The notes beneath the pieces were generated by a model. The model searched no databases, had not been told where the DNA came from, and saw nothing but the letters and a program-made list of their open reading frames with translations. Below are positions 1-4,821 of a stretch of 5,414 nucleotides of DNA, piece after piece. Each line of letters starts with the position of its first letter. Within the stretch, counting starts at the first letter, position 1. A program made the position numbers and the translations under genes. Origin of the DNA: Nitrososphaeraceae archaeon (GTDB taxonomy: Archaea > Thermoproteota > Nitrososphaeria > Nitrososphaerales > Nitrosopumilaceae); assembly GCA_025922755.1 (NCBI GenBank), contig JAICHE010000095.1, positions 1-5,414 on the forward strand, read 5' to 3'.

Positions 1-24
1 AATCAAAACAGATGGTAGCAACAA

Positions 25-177
25 ATGGCAAAGAGAATTACAATTATGCTAGATGAAGATTTGGATAAGAAGATAAGATTAGCCCAATCCAAGATAATAC
101 TAGCTGAAAACAAGTCTGTGAGTTTTTCACACGTGATTAATTCCCTCTTAGAAAAACAGATACCAAAGAAAAAATAA
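25..177 (+). CDS. small ribbon-helix-helix (CopG/Arc-like) DNA-binding protein
   Basis: This 50-residue protein has the layout of a ribbon-helix-helix transcription factor. A short beta strand with alternating residues (KRITIML, residues 3-9) would pair in a dimer and enter the DNA major groove. Helix A follows (about 11-25, DEDLDKKIRLAQSKI), then a turn and helix B (about 34-46), which begins SFSHVINSLLEK. That SxSxVIxxLLE pattern is typical of the family. The length fits a stand-alone domain. The start is fixed: an in-frame TAG at 16-18 lies two codons upstream of ATG 25. Its promoter is probably outside the window. It converges with the gene on the other strand that ends at 223, leaving 45 AT-rich bases between them. 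It could be an autoregulator or an antitoxin-like repressor, but no toxin gene is visible beside it and its target is unknown. Confidence 0.85.
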   Translation: MAKRITIMLDEDLDKKIRLAQSKIILAENKSVSFSHVINSLLEKQIPKKK

Positions 178-222
178 TTTAATTGGAATAAAGAATTAAA
201 ATAGAATATAATTTGAAAATAA

Positions 223-399
223 TTAATTATCAGGTATAGATTTTTTCATTTCTAGGTATTCCTTAACATTTCCAAGATGTTTGCTCATTTTATTTACGTA
301 TTCCACAGACTCTTGAATTTTCCCATTTTCAATAGACGTTATCAAACCCTGTGAATAAATTTTCACATCTTCTATCAATTGTGTGGCATCTTCTTTCAT
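223..399 (-). CDS. small helical protein of unknown function (58 aa)
   Basis: Read on the minus strand, ATG at 399-397 opens a 58-residue frame that closes at TAA 225-223. The protein begins MKEDATQLIEDVKIYSQG and ends MKKSIPDN. It is charged, has no cysteine and no membrane segment, and heptad-like spacing of I/L/V suggests two amphipathic helices, roughly residues 2-26 and 29-50. I do not recognise the family. Support as a gene comes from natural-looking composition, lack of any competing frame, and a TATA-like box (425-433) centred about 30 bases before the ATG, the same spacing as other genes here. The frame stays open upstream to about 450, but no other ATG, GTG or TTG codon lies in it, so this start is preferred. 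It is divergent from the membrane protein gene at 548. A cytosolic helical partner protein is possible, but that is a guess. Confidence 0.68.
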   Translation of the reverse strand: MKEDATQLIEDVKIYSQGLITSIENGKIQESVEYVNKMSKHLGNVKEYLEMKKSIPDN

Positions 400-424
400 A
401 TGTGAAAAATATTTCTTTTCAATT

Positions 425-433
425 GTATAATTT
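425..433 (-). promoter_or_regulatory. TATA-like promoter element of the minus-strand 58-aa gene
   Basis: On the minus strand this reads AAATTATAC, an archaeal TATA-like box. Its centre lies about 30 bases from the ATG at 399, so a start site 25-27 bases downstream would leave only a few bases of leader. AT-rich surroundings make such matches common, so support comes mainly from the spacing. Confidence 0.4.
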
Positions 434-459
434 AATTGCTTACAGAAATATCAATTAAA
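431..459. repeat. inverted repeat TTTAATTG / CAATTAAA in the divergent intergenic region
   Basis: TTTAATTG (431-438) and CAATTAAA (452-459) are perfect 8-base inverted copies separated by 13 bases. The left arm touches the TATA-like box of the minus-strand gene. Its place just upstream of that promoter would suit an operator or activator site for a dimeric regulator. Because the arms are almost pure A/T, chance remains a serious alternative. Confidence 0.4.
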
Positions 460-460
460 C

Positions 461-478
461 AGACTAAAACGTTAGTTT
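461..478. repeat. short hairpin-like inverted repeat AGACTAA / TTAGTTT
   Basis: ACTAA (463-467) and TTAGT (472-476) pair around the loop AACG. The stem extends to seven pairs if one G-T pair is allowed. It lies about 40-55 bases upstream of the TATA-like box of the membrane protein gene at 548, and beside the other inverted repeat. It may be a regulator site or chance. Confidence 0.35.
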
Positions 479-513
479 AATCATCAAAACCATTCAGCAA
501 AATGAAATCATCT

Positions 514-523
514 AAATAATATA
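514..523 (+). promoter_or_regulatory. TATA-like promoter element of the small membrane protein gene
   Basis: AAATAATATA is centred about 29 bases before ATG 548, so transcription would begin within a few bases of the start codon, as in leaderless archaeal messages. No Shine-Dalgarno-like sequence is seen before the ATG, which fits that reading. Confidence 0.5.
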
Positions 524-547
524 GTGCTCTTTTATCTGTGTTAGTTA

Positions 548-784
548 ATGAGCAACAAAGGAAAATATATTGGAGTTGGAGTAATTGTTTTAGTTGCAAT
601 TGGAATTTTACTTTTCACAAACATCTACGAACTTGCAACCCCGACAATAGAAAAATCAGTTGATTCTGCAAAAGATGCCGTCTCAAAAGTAGACGGAAAA
701 GATGTGGTGTCTGGTGCAGAAAAAGCATCTTCAACAATCCAAAACGAAACAGCCAAAATAGAAGTAAGAGACCCTTTTGAATAA
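548..784 (+). CDS. small single-pass membrane protein with helical extracytoplasmic tail (78 aa)
   Basis: The 78-residue product starts with a short basic end (MSNKGK), then one hydrophobic helix at about residues 7-24 (YIGVGVIVLVAIGILLFT). A hydrophilic segment rich in K, D, S, A and V follows (about 30-70) and should form an amphipathic helix. It contains loosely repeating KxVDxAKD / KVDGKDVVSGAEK units. The basic N-terminus predicts an N-in topology with the helical tail outside the cytoplasm. No signal-peptidase site is obvious, so a retained N-terminal anchor is more likely than secretion. The ATG is preferred because of the TATA-like box near 518 and the near-leaderless spacing. I do not recognise a named family, and no catalytic motif is visible. 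An envelope-associated structural role is an inference from layout only. Confidence 0.8.
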   Translation: MSNKGKYIGVGVIVLVAIGILLFTNIYELATPTIEKSVDSAKDAVSKVDGKDVVSGAEKASSTIQNETAKIEVRDPFE

Positions 785-840
785 GGTTGCCGTAAATTAA
801 TAAGAACTCCGGAAATTTCACCAATAAAACTAGGATGATG

Positions 841-850
841 ACTTTTTTGA
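841..850 (+). terminator. possible T-tract terminator after the small membrane protein gene
   Basis: ACTTTTTTGA, a run of six T, lies about 60 bases after the stop at 784 and before the promoter of the next gene. Archaeal RNA polymerases can stop at T-rich tracts without a hairpin. T runs are common in this AT-rich DNA, so the call is weak. Confidence 0.2.
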
Positions 851-864
851 TTATTCTCCTGAAT

Positions 865-876
865 AAATTTTAATAT
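865..876 (+). promoter_or_regulatory. TATA-like promoter element of the winged-helix gene
   Basis: AAATTTTAATAT is centred about 26-28 bases upstream of ATG 898, placing the likely start site next to the ATG. This is the same near-leaderless layout as upstream of 548. A second AT-rich run at 881-890 is too close to the ATG to serve as the TATA box. Confidence 0.45.
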
Positions 877-897
877 CTCGAATTAATAATACTTTTT

Positions 898-1209
898 ATG
901 GCAAAAGAAATTCGCGTTGTTCCCCTCACTCCTAAGAGCCTTGAAATTGTTAAAAATAAAAAAATAGAACCAACCTTTAAACCCAGTATCAAAACTTTAA
1001 CCCGTATATTGCACTGTGTAGAAGAACAAGGTCCATCTCAAAGGACCAAACTTTCGCGCAAAACAAATCTAAATTATACTCGACTTGCAAAGCACGTTGT
1101 TTGGCTAGAGAAAAAAGGGTACGTGGAATCAGTCATTCAAGACTCTCACATTAAAATCAAATTGACTGGACCAGGAAAAGAGTTTGCAAAATCGATTTCA
1201 AATGATTGA
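898..1209 (+). CDS. winged helix-turn-helix DNA-binding protein
   Basis: The 103-residue protein is a compact single-domain transcription regulator of the winged-helix type common in archaea. Helix 1 spans about residues 29-43 (PSIKTLTRILHCVEEQ). The turn GPSQRTKLSRKTNLN leads through helix 2 (about 47-55) to the recognition helix (about 58-73, NYTRLAKHVVWLEKKG). The GYVES strand and the following IQDSHIKIKLT pair form the wing (about 74-90). The order 'TKLSRKTNLNYTRLAKHV..LEKKGYV' matches the usual pattern in which a helical HTH is followed by a two-stranded wing with 'L.KKGYV'. The single cysteine (residue 40) lies in helix 1; there is no metal-binding cluster and no ligand domain. The N-terminal 28 residues are basic and probably extended. 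It is likely a dimeric repressor or activator; the target is not deducible, though the nearby inverted repeats are candidates. Confidence 0.85.
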   Translation: MAKEIRVVPLTPKSLEIVKNKKIEPTFKPSIKTLTRILHCVEEQGPSQRTKLSRKTNLNYTRLAKHVVWLEKKGYVESVIQDSHIKIKLTGPGKEFAKSISND

Positions 1210-1248
1210 ATACACATTGATCTGTAAACCTTACTAATAGGTGAGTCG

Positions 1249-1258
1249 TATTTATAAC
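1249..1258 (+). promoter_or_regulatory. TATA-like promoter element upstream of the DUF922-like gene
   Basis: TATTTATAAC is the best TATA-like box in this gap. Its centre lies about 29 bases before ATG 1282 but about 46 before TTG 1299. Spacing at the other genes here is about 23-30, so this promoter fits the ATG better than the TTG. This matters for the start of the next gene. Confidence 0.5.
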
Positions 1259-1298
1259 AAAAATCGCCATACTAACATAGTATGCGTAGATGTAGAAT

Positions 1299-1853
1299 TT
1301 GAAAAATTTGTCAGAAAATTTAAAAATTAAAGTAATTTTGTGGTCTCCAATTAAATATTTGCATTGGGGTGACTTTAAAAAAAACCCTGATTTAAAATCA
1401 AGGGCTTCAGCAAATTCCGCGATAGGATTCGAATCTGAACCCATAGTAGGTTATGTTGAAAATGGAGGGAAATTTAAATTTAAGATTTTAGATATGCAAC
1501 TTCGTGCAATTTTTATCCCTGAATTCTCTTGGGTGAAAAAAAATATTTTAAATAAATATCGAAAACCTCTCCTAACACATGAGCAAGGGCATTTTGATCT
1601 AGTGGAAGAAATCGTTAGAGGTTCTAAAATAAACGCTCATTTCAGTGGATTACTTTTTGATGTAAAAGGAAAAAATAAAACCATAGCGGAAAAAAATGTA
1701 ATTTTACAAGTAACGGACATAAGGAAAAAGGTTGAGAGTAAATTAGAGAAAAAACTGAAAAGGGAAGAAACGACATACGATGATAAAACGAATTATGGTT
1801 TAATCAAATTACAACAAGAGAAATACAACAAAAGATTCAAAAAATTACGATGA
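1299..1853 (+). CDS. DUF922-like putative zinc metallopeptidase, cytosolic form (5' end uncertain)
   Basis: The 184-residue product resembles the DUF922 family, whose members carry an HExxH zinc-peptidase motif. Visible marks are W23 in LHWGDF near the start, A/S-rich SRASANSAIGF (34-44), the SWVKK segment (77-81), the motif LLTHEQGHFDL with H94, E95 and H98, and a C-terminal YDDKTNYG...QQEKYNKRF block. H94 and H98 should bind zinc and E95 should act as the base. From memory, family members usually have an HG pair in the last block where this protein has Y166-G167, so the third ligand or activity may be altered. A lysine/glutamate-rich helix spans about 142-158. Unlike many family members it has no signal peptide or membrane segment, so it is probably cytosolic. 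TTG 1299 is the first possible in-frame start because TAG lies at 1293-1295. ATG 1282 sits better for the promoter but is out of frame. Confidence 0.7.
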   Translation: MKNLSENLKIKVILWSPIKYLHWGDFKKNPDLKSRASANSAIGFESEPIVGYVENGGKFKFKILDMQLRAIFIPEFSWVKKNILNKYRKPLLTHEQGHFDLVEEIVRGSKINAHFSGLLFDVKGKNKTIAEKNVILQVTDIRKKVESKLEKKLKREETTYDDKTNYGLIKLQQEKYNKRFKKLR

Positions 1854-2243
1854 TTTTGTTTTATTTCTATTAAAGGAATTACTAGTGATTTAATTAGCTT
1901 AAATGAGACTTGCTCATCTAAAAAATTTTCATAATTTTTCTTAAAAATCAACAATTTAAAAATGATTTTGTTTAAAAAAAGTTTGATCAAATTAAAAAAT
2001 TAATTGTCAGTGTATCAATTTCATTATAATTGGGCATCTGATGCTTTCATACTTTTTCAATAAATCTTGTTTTAATTGTAAATGATCCATAAAATCAAAA
2101 TTTTCGTCACAAATCATTTAATTTATCTAAAAAATTTGATTTTTACAAGTATTCCCTCGTTAAGTGAAGTATATTCCTTTGATCATTGGCCTGCAGATCA
2201 GTTAATCGGGTAGACAAAAATGTATGTGAAGTTTACTGATATG

Positions 2244-2256
2244 TAAGCACTGCTTA
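2244..2256. promoter_or_regulatory. palindrome TAAGCA-C-TGCTTA at the large surface gene promoter (candidate operator)
   Basis: A perfect 6-1-6 inverted repeat overlaps the start of the TATA-like box (2254-2261) of the gene at 2280, covering where the TFB recognition element would sit. A dimeric regulator bound here would block transcription-factor access, so a repressor operator is the simplest reading. Its G and C positions make it less likely to be chance than the other AT-only repeats in the window. Confidence 0.45.
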
Positions 2257-2261
2257 ATAAT
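2254..2261 (+). promoter_or_regulatory. TATA-like promoter element of the large surface-protein gene
   Basis: TTAATAAT is centred about 23 bases before TTG 2280 and about 26 before the following TTG 2283. Transcription would thus begin at or next to the start codon, supporting a leaderless TTG start. No ribosome-binding sequence is visible before it. Confidence 0.45.
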
Positions 2262-2279
2262 CATTTTTTGAAATAAACT

Positions 2280-4775
2280 TTGTTGTCTCATATTCTTAGA
2301 AAAAATAACCTAAATTATTTTTTATCAATTAGCAAATATCTGATATTATTCTCAATTTCATTTACCCTTATACTATCCTCTTTTTCATTTGAGGCAAGTG
2401 CAACACATCCAAATGCCCCTGGCAATTTTCGTGCTACTGCAGTCTCTCCAACACAGATTGATCTTTTGTGGTCAGCTCCAAGCTCCTCTAATCCAATTAC
2501 AGGATACAAAATCATGTATGTTGTAGATAACGGATTATTTGAGGAATTGGTTTCAAACACTGGGACAACAACCACAAAATATTCCCACAAAAATCTAGTA
2601 AAAGATCATGTGTATTTTTACCGAGTTTATGCGATAAGTTCAAGCGGTCTAGGAGAGCCCTCAGTTATCCGTTCTGCCACAACTTTGCAAGGTACATCAG
2701 TACCAACCGCACCAACCTCGCTTGTTGCAAATACTGTGTCTCCTTCAAGTATTTTCTTAACATGGAAAGCTCCTCAAAATGATGGCGGCTCTCCAATAAT
2801 CGGATACAAAATAGAATACAGCACTACAAATACCTGGAGGACTCTGGTATCAAATACTGGAACTCCCCAAACCTCATTTTATCATGTTGGTATCGGTTCT
2901 GGTATAAACTATAATTATCGTGTATCTGCAATCAATTCCAACGGAGACGGAAATCCATCAAATATAACGTCTATTATTCCAGAATTAACAACTAAACCGG
3001 GAATAACTGGTATCACAGTTGGTCCAACCCAAGTCAGACTCTCCTGGACTGCCCCATCTTATACATATGGACAACAAATAATCGGATATGAAATTGATAA
3101 AAAAGTTGGGGATACATATGTAAAGGTTGTTGAAAATACTGGATTAACAACATCATATACTGTTTCAGGTCTGGAAACGGATGAACCTTACACCTTTCGT
3201 GTAGCGGCCCTCTTTTTGGGTTCTACCCAAAGTGTTCCTTCATCTGATATAACGGTAATACCAACCGATTTATTTTCGCCACCATCACGCATCAATCTCC
3301 CACCAGGTACGTCTATTTATCTTCATGAACAATCTCCAGGCTCATTTAGTACTGTAACATTCTCAGATCCTGGACCTCAAGCATACCACTTTTCATCTCC
3401 TAGTGATAAGGTGACTGGAATTTGGGCAACAGTTTCAACATATGTTAGCGGGGCTGTACTTTATTTTGATTTAAACGGCAATACCTACTCGATGAAAATA
3501 GATCCATCATCACGCACACTGATTAGTTTCTCAAGTCCAATGAGTATTTCAAATGTTAGAATGAGTATCACAGATAGAGTATACTCCAGTGATGTTGGAA
3601 GTGTGGCTTATCAAAATATAGCATCTCAGCCAACTATAATCAATTACCTTCCAACTGGCACAATTGTTAATACTAGTCAGCAATCTCCAGGTTCTCTCAA
3701 TACTGTAAGGTTTTCAGATCCTGGCCCTCAAACACAATATTTTTCATCTCCTAGTGATAAGGTGACTGGAATTTGGGCAACAGTTTCAACATATGTTAGT
3801 GGGGCTGTACTTTATTTTGATTTAAACGGCAATACCTACTCGATGAATATAGATCCATCATCACGCACACTGATTAGTTTCTCAAGCCCAATGAGTATTT
3901 CAAATGTTAGAATGAGTATTGATTACAGAGGTTACTCTAGTGATGTTGGAAGCGTTTCCTATGCAAAATCACTCGTACAATCTTCATCTGTCCCAGACGC
4001 CCCTCGAAGTCTCTACGCAACGGTAAACCAACAGAATAATGTAGAACTTTCATGGACTAGCCCCCCAAACGTTGGTAAACCTTCAATCTCAGGATATCAA
4101 ATAGAGTATAAAAAAAGCCCTTCAGATACTTGGAATGTCCTTTCCAAAAACATTGGACTTTCAACAATATATGTTCAACCAGAACTTTCTGAAAATACGT
4201 CATATTCATTCAGGGTCTCAGCAATAAACCGCATTGGCACGAGCCAGGCTTCAAACGTGGCATCTGTGACAACTGGTTCTTTTATCACTCCCCCACAAAC
4301 CAACGCAGTAATCACTTCTGGCATTATCCCTGTGTTTAATACTGATAAGCAACTAAGTTACGTGATTAGCGGAGGAAGAGTATTTGGTACAGCCGTTAAC
4401 ATCGATGCAACCTCATTAGACATCCTCCTTAAAGGAAATACTGCCGGAGTACTCTATATTCAATTACCTAGAACTTTGATTGATTCTAAACAATCCGATA
4501 CAAGCGACAAAGATTTCTTTGTAACTGTAGATGATAAAAATGCTGAATTTACAGAAACAAGAACTGGAGAATATAGGACACTTGCGATTTCATTTCCTGC
4601 AAATGCCGATAAAATATCCGTCATGGGTACATTTGTAGTTCCTGAATTTGGAACAATTGCAGCAATAGTCCTAGGAGTATCCATTCTAAGTATAGTGATT
4701 TTTACTACAAAAAACAAAGTGTCATTTAGTTCCTTGACTCATAATGAAAGGAGAAATGACCCTGTCAGAAATTAA
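2280..4775 (+). CDS. exported multidomain surface protein: four FnIII domains, tandem unknown modules, PEFG-CTERM anchor
   Basis: This 831-residue protein should be exported and anchored or processed at the cell surface. Residues 1-41 form a signal peptide: basic start, hydrophobic YLILFSISFTLILSSF, likely cut after EASA. Fibronectin type III domains lie at about 44-136, 141-234, 237-328 and 571-667; each shows the P..P..L, L.W.AP, GY.I.Y and Y.FRV.A.N landmarks. Between the third and fourth lie two copies of an unrecognised beta-rich module (about 336-446 and 453-563, period 117 residues). Residues about 676-786 match the domain usually preceding PEFG in thaumarchaeal proteins. PEFG (788-791), a membrane helix (about 792-808) and a tail starting KNK complete the sorting signal. 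The start is TTG 2280 (or 2283): a TAA at 2274-2276 blocks earlier starts and no ATG occurs before codon 79. FnIII and the modules suggest adhesion or glycan binding; the ligand is unknown. Confidence 0.92.
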   Translation: MLSHILRKNNLNYFLSISKYLILFSISFTLILSSFSFEASATHPNAPGNFRATAVSPTQIDLLWSAPSSSNPITGYKIMYVVDNGLFEELVSNTGTTTTKYSHKNLVKDHVYFYRVYAISSSGLGEPSVIRSATTLQGTSVPTAPTSLVANTVSPSSIFLTWKAPQNDGGSPIIGYKIEYSTTNTWRTLVSNTGTPQTSFYHVGIGSGINYNYRVSAINSNGDGNPSNITSIIPELTTKPGITGITVGPTQVRLSWTAPSYTYGQQIIGYEIDKKVGDTYVKVVENTGLTTSYTVSGLETDEPYTFRVAALFLGSTQSVPSSDITVIPTDLFSPPSRINLPPGTSIYLHEQSPGSFSTVTFSDPGPQAYHFSSPSDKVTGIWATVSTYVSGAVLYFDLNGNTYSMKIDPSSRTLISFSSPMSISNVRMSITDRVYSSDVGSVAYQNIASQPTIINYLPTGTIVNTSQQSPGSLNTVRFSDPGPQTQYFSSPSDKVTGIWATVSTYVSGAVLYFDLNGNTYSMNIDPSSRTLISFSSPMSISNVRMSIDYRGYSSDVGSVSYAKSLVQSSSVPDAPRSLYATVNQQNNVELSWTSPPNVGKPSISGYQIEYKKSPSDTWNVLSKNIGLSTIYVQPELSENTSYSFRVSAINRIGTSQASNVASVTTGSFITPPQTNAVITSGIIPVFNTDKQLSYVISGGRVFGTAVNIDATSLDILLKGNTAGVLYIQLPRTLIDSKQSDTSDKDFFVTVDDKNAEFTETRTGEYRTLAISFPANADKISVMGTFVVPEFGTIAAIVLGVSILSIVIFTTKNKVSFSSLTHNERRNDPVRN
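3285..3617 (+). repeat. surface-protein module, copy 1 (residues about 336-446)
   Basis: First of two tandem modules with a period of exactly 351 bases (117 codons). The module has the order QSPGS, FSDPGPQ, FSSPSDKVTGIWATVS, GAVLYFDLNGNTYSM, RTLISFSSPMSISNVRMS, YSSDVGSV.Y. Alternating hydrophobic residues predict a beta sandwich. I do not recognise a named family; carbohydrate-binding-like jelly rolls have this general look, but no binding site can be named. Its core at 3390-3568 is nearly identical to copy 2. Confidence 0.85.
3636..3968 (+). repeat. surface-protein module, copy 2 (residues about 453-563)
   Basis: Second tandem copy. Bases 3741-3919 match 3390-3568 of copy 1 at 176 of 179 positions; two differences are silent (AGC/AGT, AGT/AGC) and one changes K406 to N523. 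On both sides the copies diverge sharply (for example SIYLHEQSPGSFSTVTF versus TIVNTSQQSPGSLNTVRF), so similarity is concentrated in the core and not spread over the module. Confidence 0.85.
4674..4742 (+). repeat. PEFG anchor-tail repeat, copy 1
   Basis: These 69 bases, coding the second half of the membrane helix and the tail (GVSILSIVIFTT then KNKVSFSSLTH), match 5326-5394 in the next gene at 67 of 69 positions. The PEFG codons a little upstream (4635-4651) are also nearly identical to 5287-5303, while the helix start between them differs. Confidence 0.9.
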
Positions 4776-4821
4776 AGTGCATGCAATACGACAATAAAAC
4801 AAAAATAAAGGGAAAGAATAA

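Larger units (their letters stand above)
1854..2279. other. AT-rich gene-poor intergenic stretch
   Basis: These 426 bases hold no gene I can support. The first 15 bases are T-rich (TTTTGTTTTATTTCT) and may terminate the DUF922-like transcript. Short inverted repeats occur: ATGAG/CTCAT (1903-1917) and the 10-base palindrome TTTGATCAAA (1982-1991). A 36-codon minus-strand frame (2117-2007, beginning MICDENFDFMDH) is possible but unsupported. The last 40 bases form the promoter of the large surface-protein gene. No tRNA, CRISPR array or transposon end was seen. Confidence 0.6.

Noticed and set aside
615..824. Minus-strand frame of 69 codons across the small membrane protein gene
   Set aside because: It is antisense to a well-supported gene, has low-complexity leucine-rich composition, and no promoter fits its start.
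1241..1330. Plus-strand frame from GTG 1241 (29 codons, ending EFEKFVRKFKN)
   Set aside because: It covers the promoter of the DUF922-like gene and overlaps its start in another frame; it starts before the expected transcript start and has no domain.
1157..1444. Minus-strand frame of 95 codons spanning the end of the winged-helix gene and the start of the DUF922-like gene
   Set aside because: It overlaps both ends of recognisable genes, shows no domain, and its F/I/K-rich composition is what antisense AT-rich DNA gives.
1793..1990. Minus-strand frame of 65 codons beginning in the gene-poor stretch
   Set aside because: It overlaps the 3' end of the DUF922-like gene, has F/L/I/K/N-biased composition and no recognisable motif.
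2007..2117. Minus-strand 36-codon frame beginning MICDENFDFMDH
   Set aside because: Composition is not unnatural, but it is very short, with no convincing promoter or neighbour support; kept only as a remark on the intergenic stretch.
2174..2203. Imperfect inverted repeat TGATC...GATCA around a GC-richer spacer
   Set aside because: Only five bases pair per arm with an 11-base loop, which is expected by chance; no terminator or site can be argued.
2315..2590. Minus-strand frame of 91 codons inside the large surface-protein gene
   Set aside because: It is a shadow of the signal peptide and first FnIII domain.
3285..3968. Tandem repeat considered as a mobile element or CRISPR-like array
   Set aside because: The repeat is in frame with a 117-codon period inside one coding sequence, without terminal repeats or spacers; it is a protein-domain duplication.
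4460..4717. Minus-strand frame of 85 codons inside the large surface-protein gene
   Set aside because: It is a shadow of the PEFG-associated domain and anchor region.
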